Source of the DNA: an uncultured Gemmatimonadota bacterium
GTDB lineage: Bacteria > Gemmatimonadota > Gemmatimonadetes > Gemmatimonadales > Gemmatimonadaceae
Length of the DNA: 14,979 bases
Reading direction: 5' to 3'
Assembly: GCA_946479015.1 (NCBI GenBank)
Contig: CAMLEQ010000039.1
Location: 1 to 14,979 of the forward strand
Position numbers and translations under genes: made by a program. The notes under the pieces were generated by a model. It saw only the letters and a program-made list of their open reading frames with translations. It was not told where the DNA came from and did not search any database. Shown piece by piece: positions 1-7,482 of this stretch. The number at the start of each line of letters is the position of its first letter. The stretch's first letter is position 1.

Positions 1-720
1 CGTGCACTGCGCGGCGGCGAGCGCCAGTGGGTGGCGCTCGCCCGCGCGGTGGCCACGCGTCCCTCCCTGCTCCTGCTCGACGAGCCGTTCAGCGCCCTCG
101 ATCCGCGCCGCCGCGCGCTCGTGCGCCGCGCGGTGCGCGCGCTGCATCGCGACCTCGGGATGACGGTGCTGCAGGTGACGCACGACTTCACCGAGGCGGG
201 GCTGCTCGGCGACGTGGCCATCCTGCTCGATGCCGGGCGCGTGCTGCAGTCCGGCCCGCCCGAGCGCGTGTTCCGCGCGCCCGCGTCCCCGTACATCGCG
301 GAGTTCCTCGGCGCGGAGAACGTGTTCGCCGGCGCCGTGCGCGTGCTCGGCGAGGCGGCGCCGGACTGGGACGAGGGCGGCGCGGGCGCGCTCGCGCGCG
401 GGCACCACGCCATCGAGTTCCGCGCCGGCGCGCTCACGTTCTACACCGTGGGCGACGCCGTCGATGGGCCGGGCTACGCCGTCATCCGGGCGGAGGAGAT
501 CCTGCTCGCGCCGGCACCCGGCACGTCCTCCGCGCGGAACCAGTTCGAGGGCACGGTCACCGAGGTCGCGACGCTCGGCGCGCTCACGCGCGTCACGGTG
601 GATGCGTCCGGGGTGCCGCTGGTGGCGGCGCTCACCACGCGCTCGGCGCGCGAGCTGTCGCTCGCGCCGGGCGCGCGCGTGTGGGCGTCGTTCAAGGCGA
701 TGGCGGTACACCTCTGCTGA
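1..720 (+). CDS. Molybdate/tungstate-type ABC transporter ATPase, C-terminal part (5' end outside window)
   Basis: This is the nucleotide-binding subunit of an import ABC transporter and would act at the inner face of the cytoplasmic membrane. The frame is open from base 1, so the N-terminus with Walker A and the Q-loop lies outside. Visible in order are a signature region (LRGGERQWVALARA), Walker B (LLLLDEP), the D-loop (SALD), the switch histidine (QVTHD), and a C-terminal TOBE-type domain beginning at SARNQFEG (about base 529) and ending near VWASFKAMAVHLC. An SARN-x-F/L-x-G-x-V TOBE segment after the ATPase core is typical of ModC/WtpC/TupC oxyanion importers, so molybdate or tungstate is the likeliest substrate. 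Sulfate or another anion cannot be excluded without the permease and binding-protein genes, which would lie upstream. The signature serine is replaced by arginine, which is unusual. The gene ends 15 bp before the convergent debranching-enzyme gene. Confidence 0.85.
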   Translation, partial: RALRGGERQWVALARAVATRPSLLLLDEPFSALDPRRRALVRRAVRALHRDLGMTVLQVTHDFTEAGLLGDVAILLDAGRVLQSGPPERVFRAPASPYIAEFLGAENVFAGAVRVLGEAAPDWDEGGAGALARGHHAIEFRAGALTFYTVGDAVDGPGYAVIRAEEILLAPAPGTSSARNQFEGTVTEVATLGALTRVTVDASGVPLVAALTTRSARELSLAPGARVWASFKAMAVHLC

Positions 721-735
721 GTTGGCGGCGCGCCG

Positions 736-2952
736 TCACGCGAACTCGATCCGTACGCGGAGCGGCGCGCCCTCCAGGTCGAGCAGGTTGGCGAGCGTGC
801 GGTCGCCGCGGCGGGTGAACTGCAGCGCCACGCGCGTGCCGCCCACCTGCAGCCCATCCATCACCAGCTCATCGAGGAAGTGCGGCAGCACCGGCTCGCG
901 GATGTGCAGCTCGTGCGCCGGCGCATCGGGGAGGATCCCGGCGCAGGCCTGCAACAGCATGAACAGCGCGCCGGAGGCCCACGCCTGCGGGGAGCAGCTC
1001 ACCGGGTAGAGCACCGGGCGGCGGCCGAGGGCCCGCTCCATGCCGCAGTACAGCTCCGGCAGTCGGTGGTAGCTCATCCCGCTCGCCGCATCGTGCAGCG
1101 CGGCCATGATCGGCAGGAGCGCGCGCTTCTGCCCGCACAGCGAGAGGCCGAGCGCCACGATGGCGTTGTCGTGCGGCCACACCGAGCCATCGTGGTAGCT
1201 CATGGGGTTGTACACCTGCTGCGCGGCGCCGAGCGTGCGCAGCCCCCACCCGGAGAACATGTCGGCGGCGAGCAGGCGCGAGGCGAGCCGCGCGGCGCGC
1301 GCGGGGTCGGGGATGCGCGACCAGAGCAGGTGGCCGGCGTTGCTGGTCACCGTGGGGAGCGGCACCTTGTGGCCGTCGAGCGCGAGCGCGAAGGTGCCCA
1401 GCTCCTCCAGCCAGAACCGCTCGACGATCCGCTCGCGCATCGCCGCCGCCTCGCGGCGGAGGTGGGTCGCGCGCTCGGTCTCGCCGAACGCGTGGTACAG
1501 CGCGGCCATGCGGCGCTTGGCGTCGCACGCGTAGCCCTGCACCTCCACGAGCGCCACCGGCGGCTCGGGGAGCGTCCCGTCGGGGAAGGGGACGCCGTCC
1601 CACGAGTCCTTCCACCCCTGGTTCACGAGGCCGTTGGCGGAGGTCTTGGCGTACTCGATGAAGCCATCGCCGTCCATGTCGCCGTAGCGATCCATCCACT
1701 CCAGGGCGCGGTCGGCGTGCGGGAGCATCTCGCGCACGAGCGCCTCGTCCCCCGTCCAGCGCCAGGTCTCGTGGAGGAGGATGAGCCAGAGCGGCGTGGC
1801 GTCGATGGTGCCGTAGTAGGGGACGTGCGGGATCTCCCCGGCGCGCGCGAGCTCGCCGCGCCGGATCTCGTGCATGATCTTCCCCGGCTGCTCCTCGGTG
1901 TCGGGATTCTCCTTCGTGCCCTGCATGCGGGCGAGGTAGCGGAGCGTGTCCACCGCGATCTTCGGGTTGAGCCCGAGCGTCTGGAGCGAGGTGATGATCG
2001 AGTCGCGGCCGAAGGGGGTGCAGTACCACGGGATGCCCGCGGAGATGATGGGCATGCCGTTGTTCTCGGTGTAGAGCGCGCGGATGTCGGTGGTGGCCTG
2101 CTCCAGCGCGGCATCGAACTCGGCGACGTTGGTGCTGAAGTGCGTGCAGCCGGCGCGCCACTCGTCGTAGATCGCTTCCAGCGGAGGACGGCGCCGGTCG
2201 AGCGGGAGCTGGCGCCGGACGTGGCCGGAGGGCGCGCGGTCGGCCACGTCCGCGTCGGGGATGACGTGCCACTCGAGGCGCACCGGGTGGTGCGGCTCGA
2301 GGTGGAAGCGCCATCGGGCGCCCCGTGGCCCGATCTCGTCCGGCGGCCGATCGAACACGATCCGGCTGTGGACGAGCAGGCCGTCGCGGCCGCGGTACGA
2401 GAAGGTGATGGAGCAATCGGTGACGCGGGGCGCGAAGAAGGTGCCGCGCGCCTCCCGGCGCCAGCCGCGCACCTCGAAGATGTCGGCGAAGTCGTTCGCC
2501 ACCGCGAGCTCGGCCCAGAACTCCACCGCGGCGGTGAGGAAATTCGTGAACGTCACCCGCTCGGTGAGGGCGTCGTCGACGAGGATCTCCCGGCGGATGT
2601 GGACGGCGTTCGTCACGTTCCACGCATCGCCGCCGAACACCGTGTCGTCGATCGCCATGTCGATCTGCGCGCTGTACATGCGCATCGCCTGCGACGACAG
2701 CAGCGTGGGCCGGCCGCCGGCCGTCTCCAGCGCGTAATGGCTCAGCATCCGCGTGTCGTCGTGGAAGAGGCCGAGCCCGCAGTGCCCCGGCGGGGCGATG
2801 TTCCCCGCCGGGTCGAGCAGGAGGAAGAGCCGGTCGTGCTTGAGCACGATCGCATCCTGGACCGTGGAGCCGTGGCGGCAGTCCACGCTGGGGTAGCCGA
2901 CGGCCTCCGCCATCGACACGGGCTCCAGTTCGATCGTCGCCTGTGCATTCAT
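736..2952 (-). CDS. Amylo-alpha-1,6-glucosidase / glycogen debranching-type glycoside hydrolase
   Basis: This 738-residue protein probably hydrolyses alpha-linked glucan branches or short alpha-glucosides. It has the two-part build of the bacterial GDE_N_bis plus GDE_C group. The N-terminal beta-rich domain covers about residues 28-250, with STVQDAIVLKHDRLFLLLD and GLFHDDTRMLSHYAL. An (alpha/alpha)6 catalytic domain covers about 270-700. Family motifs visible are AGIPWYCTPFGRDS (305-318), GKIMHEIRRGE (357-367), YYGTIDATPLWL (379-390), KDSWDGV (448-454), VEVQGYACDAKRRMA (469-483) and YHDGSVWPHDNA (586-597). Candidate acids are D317, E362, D449 and E470. It lacks the GH13-like transferase domain of eukaryotic debranching enzymes and has no signal peptide, so it should be cytoplasmic. 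The ATG lies 31 bp after the glycosyltransferase stop with no clear Shine-Dalgarno, suggesting co-transcription. The family is secure, but the natural glucan is not known. Confidence 0.9.
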   Translation of the reverse strand: MNAQATIELEPVSMAEAVGYPSVDCRHGSTVQDAIVLKHDRLFLLLDPAGNIAPPGHCGLGLFHDDTRMLSHYALETAGGRPTLLSSQAMRMYSAQIDMAIDDTVFGGDAWNVTNAVHIRREILVDDALTERVTFTNFLTAAVEFWAELAVANDFADIFEVRGWRREARGTFFAPRVTDCSITFSYRGRDGLLVHSRIVFDRPPDEIGPRGARWRFHLEPHHPVRLEWHVIPDADVADRAPSGHVRRQLPLDRRRPPLEAIYDEWRAGCTHFSTNVAEFDAALEQATTDIRALYTENNGMPIISAGIPWYCTPFGRDSIITSLQTLGLNPKIAVDTLRYLARMQGTKENPDTEEQPGKIMHEIRRGELARAGEIPHVPYYGTIDATPLWLILLHETWRWTGDEALVREMLPHADRALEWMDRYGDMDGDGFIEYAKTSANGLVNQGWKDSWDGVPFPDGTLPEPPVALVEVQGYACDAKRRMAALYHAFGETERATHLRREAAAMRERIVERFWLEELGTFALALDGHKVPLPTVTSNAGHLLWSRIPDPARAARLASRLLAADMFSGWGLRTLGAAQQVYNPMSYHDGSVWPHDNAIVALGLSLCGQKRALLPIMAALHDAASGMSYHRLPELYCGMERALGRRPVLYPVSCSPQAWASGALFMLLQACAGILPDAPAHELHIREPVLPHFLDELVMDGLQVGGTRVALQFTRRGDRTLANLLDLEGAPLRVRIEFA

Positions 2953-2983
2953 TGGCGTGCGTGGTGAACGTGGTCGGAGCGGG

Positions 2984-4051
2984 TCAGGCGATCTTCGCGA
3001 GCGGCGCGATGAGCGGCGTCGGCGGCACCGCGGACGACGCGGCGCGCTCGTACAGCCGTTCGTACTCGCTCACCATCCGGTCGCGGCCGAAGCGCTCGAC
3101 CGCGCGCTCGCGGCATCGGCGCCGATCGAAGGAGTCCACCGGGCCACCGGGGCGGATGATGTCGCGCATCGCGTCCGCATCGCGGGCGATGAAGCCGGTC
3201 ACGCCGTGCTCCACGAGCTCCGGCACGCTGCCGCGCGCGAACGCCACCACCGGGCAGCCGCTGAGCATCGCCTCCACGAGGGCCAGGCCGAACGGCTCGT
3301 TCCACTCGATCGGCGCGAGCAGCGCCCGCGCGTCGCGGAGGAGCGGCACCTTCTCGCGCAGCCCGACGCTGCCGACGCACGTCACGTGGTCACTGCGCAG
3401 TCGCGGCTCCACCTCGCGACGCGCGAACTCCGCATCGGTGGGGTGCACCTCGCCCGCCATGCGGATGGGGACGCCGGCCGCCCCCGCGATGTCGATGGCC
3501 GTGTGCGGCCCCTTCACGCGGCTGAAGCGCGCGATGAAGCACACGTAATCGCCCGCGCGCTCGCTCCACTCGTACTTGGCCGGATCGAGCCCGTGGTGGA
3601 TCACCTCCATCCGGGGGAGCTGGATCTCCCGCCGCGCCTGGTCGTGGGAGATCGCGACGTAGTACACCTCGGGGAAGCGCATGTAGAACGCCGACAGCTC
3701 CGGCTCGCGCATGTGGTGCATGGTGTACACCATCGGCGGCGCGGCCGCGAGCCGGCCGAAGGCCAGCGTGGGGGCGCAGTTGGCGTGCACCACGTCGTAC
3801 TCCTCGTCGAGCAGCTGCTGGAGGGCCCACGTCACGTGGTCCAGCTCGAGCATGTGGTTCGGCGGCCACTGCGCCGTGGGATAGAGCCAGCGGAGCTCCG
3901 CCGGCGTGGTGGAATCACCGGTGGCGAACAGCGTCACTTCGTGCCCACGCTGCACGAGACCGTCGGCGAGCTCGGCGACCATGAGCTCGGTGCCCCCGTA
4001 CTTCCGGGGCGGCACTGCCACGAACGGGGTGGAAATCAGGGCGATGCGCAT
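2984..4051 (-). CDS. Family 4 glycosyltransferase (GT-B fold)
   Basis: This 355-residue retaining glycosyltransferase would move a sugar from a nucleotide-sugar donor to an unidentified acceptor in the cytoplasm. The N-terminal acceptor half starts MRIALISTPFVAVPP and has the glycine-rich turn YGGTEL (18-23). The linker is near IHHGLDPAKY (151-160). The donor half contains FIARFSRVKGPHTAI (172-186) and the EX7E element E252-PFGLALV-E260, followed by SGCPVVAFARGSVPELVEHGVTGF (264-287), typical of GT4 enzymes. The start ATG has AGGAG about 10 nt upstream. The immediate downstream neighbour is the debranching enzyme, so a role in building or remodelling an alpha-glucan or glucoside is plausible. 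The sequence alone does not identify donor or acceptor, and a surface-polysaccharide role is the main alternative. Confidence 0.9.
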   Translation of the reverse strand: MRIALISTPFVAVPPRKYGGTELMVAELADGLVQRGHEVTLFATGDSTTPAELRWLYPTAQWPPNHMLELDHVTWALQQLLDEEYDVVHANCAPTLAFGRLAAAPPMVYTMHHMREPELSAFYMRFPEVYYVAISHDQARREIQLPRMEVIHHGLDPAKYEWSERAGDYVCFIARFSRVKGPHTAIDIAGAAGVPIRMAGEVHPTDAEFARREVEPRLRSDHVTCVGSVGLREKVPLLRDARALLAPIEWNEPFGLALVEAMLSGCPVVAFARGSVPELVEHGVTGFIARDADAMRDIIRPGGPVDSFDRRRCRERAVERFGRDRMVSEYERLYERAASSAVPPTPLIAPLAKIA

Positions 4052-4133
4052 AGGGGATGCTTCTCCTGCGGATGCGACGATACGACGAAAACCACACCGG
4101 CATTCGTGTGCAGATGTCGCGCCGCCGCCGACC

Positions 4134-4355
4134 TCAGAAGAAGCGCCGCACGATCCAGCTCAACAGCGTGAGCAGGAGCGACACCACGATCATGGACGTG
4201 ATCGGCACATAGACCCGCACACCGTCGCGCTCGATCCGGATGTCGCCCGGCAGCCGGCCGAACCAGGAGAGGGCGCCGGAGAGCACGAGGAGCCCCACGA
4301 CCACGGCGACCACTCCCACGCCGATGATGAGAAGTCCGAGTGAGCGGGAGCTCAT
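4134..4355 (-). CDS. DUF2905 family small membrane protein
   Basis: This 73-residue protein has two predicted membrane helices, about residues 6-28 (LGLLIIGVGVVAVVVGLLVL) and 52-68 (ITSMIVVSLLLTLLSWIV). Between them is the conserved stretch WFGRLPGDIRIERDGVRVYVPITSM, which identifies the DUF2905 family. Length matches that family, which is usually 65-80 residues. Function is unknown. The ATG is preceded by GGAG at about 9 nt. It lies 82 bp upstream of the glycosyltransferase and 85 bp downstream of the YCII gene on the same strand, so it may share their transcript. Confidence 0.88.
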   Translation of the reverse strand: MSSRSLGLLIIGVGVVAVVVGLLVLSGALSWFGRLPGDIRIERDGVRVYVPITSMIVVSLLLTLLSWIVRRFF

Positions 4356-4440
4356 GCGAGATCACTCCGGCGCCCTGCGCCGAATCGGGACGGACGTCGC
4401 ACGGGGCGTGCCCCGCGCGCGTCCGGACGCCCGGCACCGC

Positions 4441-4725
4441 TCACATCGCGTCGAGCGCCTCGAGGCCGATCGTCGGCGCCCACGGAATGAGCTCGTACTG
4501 CGCCACCCCGGTGCGCGTGAACGGGTCGTCGTCGCGCACCCGGTCGAGCGTGGCCGCGTCGGGAACGCGAAGGAGGAGCAGGCCGCCATGGCGCGGCTGC
4601 ATGGCACCGGAGGCGAGGAGGAGCCCGCGCTCCTGGAGGACGCGCAGATAGGCGCGGTGCTCGTCCAGCACGGTGAGCACCTCATCGAGCGAGCGGCGGT
4701 AGCGCAGGATGGCGATCGCGTACAT
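4441..4725 (-). CDS. YCII-related domain protein (YciI-like)
   Basis: This is a 94-residue single-domain protein. The start MYAIAILRYRRS is chosen because YCII proteins begin with exactly such a first strand; the frame stays open to 4770, but the extra residues (MGARGAPNRPFHPPS) look non-coding. Features are the conserved helix with histidine (LDEHRAYLRVLQERG, 20-34), the strand LLLASGAMQPRHGGLLLLRV (35-54) and the DPFTRTGVAQYELIPW segment (about 67-82) carrying the family's Asp-Pro-Phe. Related proteins form dimeric ferredoxin-like folds and some act as small hydrolases or stress proteins. No specific reaction can be assigned. No Shine-Dalgarno is visible in this orientation. It is divergent from the lipoprotein gene starting at 4894. 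Confidence 0.82.
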   Translation of the reverse strand: MYAIAILRYRRSLDEVLTVLDEHRAYLRVLQERGLLLASGAMQPRHGGLLLLRVPDAATLDRVRDDDPFTRTGVAQYELIPWAPTIGLEALDAM

Positions 4726-4893
4726 TGAAGGAGGATGAAAGGGACGGTTCGGCGCGCCACGCGCGCCCACGTCCCTGATTGTACGCGCCCAGCCCCGCGC
4801 GCGGCACCTCCAGCGGGCGCAGCGTCAGCACGCTCCTTGCGACACCGCGCCCGGCACGCCGCGCCGCCGCGCGCGCATCGCCCTGGAGTCGTC

Positions 4894-5499
4894 ATGCCGA
4901 ATCGCCGTCTGCCCATCGTCGTGCTGTCGCTGCTCGCCGCGTGCGGCGATTCCACCACGAGCCCCGGCACGAGCCAGGGGCGCTTCGACTTCTCCGATCC
5001 GGCCGGCGACACGGTGGCGACCACGGCGAGCGCCGACACCTTTCCCGCGCTCGACGCGATCGAGGTGAGCGGCAGCACCGACCGCGACACGCTCACCCTC
5101 ACCATCCGCTTCGCGCACCCGGTGCAGTCCGGGGATCAGGCGCCGAACTCGGTGGTGGCGCGGCTCGAGGTGGATGCCGACGCGGACACGGCCACGGGAA
5201 TCCCGCCCACCACGCCCTTCGAGGGCTCGGCGCGCCTCGGGGTGGATTTCTACGTGTTCATTCCCGACACGTCGGGGACCGGCGCGGACGTGCAGGACAT
5301 CGCCACGCAGCAGTCCACGGCATACCCCGCGAGCTACGGCGGGAGCGACGTCACCATTCGCATCCCGCTCGCGGCGCTCGGCGCGCCGGAGGATTCGCTC
5401 CGCTTCGTGGGCCTGGTGGGGACGTCGCAGCGGGCGACGGATCTGCTCCCGAACGCCGGGAGCTACACGATCGGCGTGGCCTCAGCCCTGCCGCGCTAG
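4894..5499 (+). CDS. Secreted lipoprotein of unknown function
   Basis: This 201-residue protein starts with a lipoprotein signal: MPNRR, then a hydrophobic stretch LPIVVLSLL, then the lipobox L-A-A-C with Cys17 as the predicted lipidated residue, followed by GDSTTSPG. The ATG at 4894 is preferred because GGAG lies 5 nt upstream and the signal peptide starts there; an in-frame ATG at 4735 would place junk-like residues before the signal. The mature part is rich in Asp, Thr and Gly with alternating hydrophobic strands (DTLTLTIRFAHPV, LGVDFYVFIPDT, DVTIRIPLAALG), suggesting a beta-sandwich, probably on the outer membrane or cell surface. I do not recognise the family. Its 3' end overlaps that of sufU by 18 bp on the opposite strand. 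Confidence 0.75.
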   Translation: MPNRRLPIVVLSLLAACGDSTTSPGTSQGRFDFSDPAGDTVATTASADTFPALDAIEVSGSTDRDTLTLTIRFAHPVQSGDQAPNSVVARLEVDADADTATGIPPTTPFEGSARLGVDFYVFIPDTSGTGADVQDIATQQSTAYPASYGGSDVTIRIPLAALGAPEDSLRFVGLVGTSQRATDLLPNAGSYTIGVASALPR

Positions 5500-5934
5500 C
5501 GCGTCGGCCAGCGCCTTCCACGCGAGCAGCGCGCACCCGTGCCGCGACGGGAGGCGCGCCACGCCGGCGAGCGCGCGCAGGTCCCCGAGCGACCGGTCCG
5601 TGGCCGCGTCCGCATCCCCGCCGATCATCGCCGTGAACCGCCGCGAGAGCCGCTCCACCTCCTCGCGCGGCTTCCCCTGGAGCACCTGCGTCATCATCGA
5701 GGCCGAGGCCTGCGAGATCGCGCACCCCTGACCCGCGAAGCGGAGCGCGCGGACCACGCCGTCCTCGAACGCGACCTGGAGGCGGATGATGTCGCCGCAG
5801 CTCGGGTTCCGCCGCTCGATCGCCGCATCGGGGTGCTCGAGCGCGCCCTGGTTGCGCGGCCGCCGGTAGTGGTCGAGGATCAGCTCCTGGTACAGCGCCT
5901 GGAGATGCGGCGCTGGCCCGTCAGACGCCGGCAT
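5482..5934 (-). CDS. sufU: SufU sulfur-relay / iron-sulfur assembly protein
   Basis: This 150-residue protein probably accepts persulfide sulfur from SufS and passes it to the SufBCD scaffold. The zinc/sulfur-binding residues of the SufU family are all present: C46 and D48 in NPSCGD, C71 in GQGCAISQASAS, and C134 in RHGCALLAW. The segment between the second and third cysteine motifs (FTAMIGGDADAAT, about 100-112) is the insertion that separates SufU from IscU. The start MPASDGPAPHLQALYQELILDHYRRP overlaps the sufS stop by 14 nt; the open frame continues upstream but only with Arg/Ser-rich residues. It is the last gene of the suf operon, and no terminator is visible before the convergent lipoprotein gene. 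Confidence 0.93.
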   Translation of the reverse strand: MPASDGPAPHLQALYQELILDHYRRPRNQGALEHPDAAIERRNPSCGDIIRLQVAFEDGVVRALRFAGQGCAISQASASMMTQVLQGKPREEVERLSRRFTAMIGGDADAATDRSLGDLRALAGVARLPSRHGCALLAWKALADALARQG

Positions 5935-7141
5935 GGCCGAAGAGCTCCCGCGCCGTCGCGATCCCCGCGACGAGCGCATCGATGTCCGATGCGTCGTTGT
6001 ACAGGTAGAACGATGCGCGCGCGGTGGCCGGCTCGCCGAGCCGTCGCATGAGCGGCTGCGCGCAGTGGTGCCCCGCGCGGATGCACACGTGCCGGGCGTC
6101 GAGGATGGTGGCGAGATCGTGGGGATGGATGTCCGCGACCCCGAAGCTGAGCACGCCGCTCCGCTCGTCCGCGCCGGGACCGTGGATGCGCACGCCCTCG
6201 ATCGCGGCGAGCCGCTCGTACGCGGCGCGCAGGAGCCCCCGCTCGTGCGCGCGCACCGCGTCCATGTCGACGGACTCCAGGAAGTCCACCGCCGCCGCGA
6301 GCCCCACGGCGCCGGCGACGTTCGGCGTGCCCGCTTCGAGCCTGTGCGGCAGCACGTTCCAGGTGCTGTGCTCGTCGTGCACGAACTCGATCATGTCGCC
6401 GCCCGTCAGCCACGGCGGCATCGCCTCGAGCACCGCCCGGCGGCCCACGAGCACGCCGATGCCCATTGGCCCGCACATCTTGTGGCCGCTGGCGGCGTAG
6501 AAGTCCACCTCCAGCGCGTCCACGTCCACCCGCAGGTGCGGCGCGGCCTGCGCGCCATCGCACACGCTCACCGCGCCCGCCGCCCGTGCCATCGCCGCGA
6601 TCTCGCGCACCGGCGCGATCGTCCCCAGCACGTTCGACACGTGGTGGAAGGCGACCACCCGCGTGCGCGCGCCGAGCAGCGACTGGAGGTGGTCGAGATC
6701 GATGTGGCCGTCCGCCGTCAGCTCGCACACGCGCAGTCGGGCGCCGCGCTCCAGCGCGAGCTGCTGCCACGGGACGAAGTTCGCGTGATGCTCGGCGGCG
6801 GTGACCACGATCTCGTCGCCGGCCCCCACCGCGGCGCGTCCCCACGCGAGCGCCACCAGGTTCAGCGACTCGGTGGTGCCGCGCGTGAAGATCAGCGTGT
6901 CGGGATCCGCCACGCCGAAGAAGCGCGCCACGCGCTCGCGCGCGCCCTGGTACCGGTCGGTGGCCCGCACGGACAGCGCGTACGCGCCACGGTGCGGGTT
7001 CGCGTAGTCGTGCTCGTAGAACTCGCGGATGGCATCGAGCACCGCCCGCGGCTTCTGCGCCGTGGCCGCCGAGTCGAGGTACACGAGCTCGGGATGCGCC
7101 GCCAGCAGGGGGAACGCCTCGCGGCCGACGAGCGGCGTCAT
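5921..7141 (-). CDS. sufS: SufS cysteine desulfurase (class II, PLP-dependent)
   Basis: This 406-residue aminotransferase-fold enzyme converts L-cysteine to L-alanine and leaves a persulfide on its own active-site cysteine, supplying sulfur for Fe-S clusters. Visible are YLDSAATAQKP (21-31), the cofactor-binding segment TRGTTESLNLVA (86-97), VTAAEHHANFVPW (113-125), CDGAQAAPH (194-202), the PLP-lysine K221 in YAASGHKMCGPMGIG, and the catalytic C360 in RAGHHCAQPLM. The residues around C360 are those of the SufS group, not the NifS/IscS group with a long flexible loop. The ATG forms an ATGA overlap with the stop of the Rieske gene, which fixes the start although the frame is open further upstream. 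The end overlaps sufU, its probable partner. Confidence 0.96.
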   Translation of the reverse strand: MTPLVGREAFPLLAAHPELVYLDSAATAQKPRAVLDAIREFYEHDYANPHRGAYALSVRATDRYQGARERVARFFGVADPDTLIFTRGTTESLNLVALAWGRAAVGAGDEIVVTAAEHHANFVPWQQLALERGARLRVCELTADGHIDLDHLQSLLGARTRVVAFHHVSNVLGTIAPVREIAAMARAAGAVSVCDGAQAAPHLRVDVDALEVDFYAASGHKMCGPMGIGVLVGRRAVLEAMPPWLTGGDMIEFVHDEHSTWNVLPHRLEAGTPNVAGAVGLAAAVDFLESVDMDAVRAHERGLLRAAYERLAAIEGVRIHGPGADERSGVLSFGVADIHPHDLATILDARHVCIRAGHHCAQPLMRRLGEPATARASFYLYNDASDIDALVAGIATARELFGHAGV

Positions 7142-7482
7142 CGCCGACGCTCCCCCACCCACACCACGCCGTCGTCGACCGCCACGTGGTAGACGGGGAG
7201 GGGCTCGGTGGCCGGGAACCGGCACACGGCGCCGGTGCGGCAGTCGAACACCGCGCCGTGCCAGGCGCACTCGATCCGCCCGCCGGGGAGCAGCACGCCC
7301 TCCGACATGGCGAACTCCTGGTGCGTGCAGACGTCGCTCATCGCGTACACCGTGTCTCCATCACGCGCGAGGCAGATCCGCTCCCCGTCCTCCAGCGTCA
7401 CCGCGTGCAGCCCGCGCTCCGGCAGCTCCTCCAGCCGAGCCGCGTACCGCATCGGGGCGCGGGGCGCGGGGCGCGCCGTCAC
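7138..7482 (-). CDS. Rieske-type [2Fe-2S] ferredoxin of the SUF operon
   Basis: This 114-residue small electron carrier has the two Rieske cluster motifs: C52-T-H54 in VCTHQEF and C72-A-W-H75 in ECAWHGAVFDCRTG. It resembles NirD or dioxygenase-ferredoxin subunits and is often mis-annotated as a dioxygenase component. Position between sufD and sufS suggests it supplies electrons for cluster assembly or is a client, but that is inference. The start is taken as GTG at 7482 because it makes a GTGA overlap with the sufD stop, the same arrangement as at sufC-sufD. An internal ATG at 7452 (104 residues, MRYAARLEELPERG) fits the family length equally well, but no Shine-Dalgarno precedes it. Confidence 0.9.
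   Translation of the reverse strand: MTARPAPRAPMRYAARLEELPERGLHAVTLEDGERICLARDGDTVYAMSDVCTHQEFAMSEGVLLPGGRIECAWHGAVFDCRTGAVCRFPATEPLPVYHVAVDDGVVWVGERRR

Noticed and set aside
880..2967. 695-residue plus-strand open frame opposite the debranching enzyme
   Set aside because: Composition is Arg/His/Ala/Val-rich with no domain. It is the antisense of a well-supported enzyme and arises from high GC.
4093..4110. CACAC/GTGTG inverted repeat before the glycosyltransferase
   Set aside because: Five-bp arms around an 8-base loop are too weak to call an operator or terminator.
4419..4430. 12-bp palindrome GCGTCCGGACGC between the YCII and DUF2905 genes
   Set aside because: Short GC palindromes are expected by chance at this GC content, and no promoter elements are near it.
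4741..4775. Inverted repeat GGGACG/CGTCCC and TACAAT upstream of the YCII gene
   Set aside because: The arms are only 6 bp with a 23-base loop, and no -35 box is found at 16-18 bp, so neither a promoter nor a leader element can be claimed.
4735..4893. Longer N-terminus for the lipoprotein from the ATG at 4735
   Set aside because: GGAGG touches the ATG with no spacing, and the added residues precede a complete lipoprotein signal peptide that has its own GGAG.
5933..7192. 419-residue plus-strand open frame opposite sufS
   Set aside because: No recognisable domain; His/Arg/Val-rich shadow of sufS.
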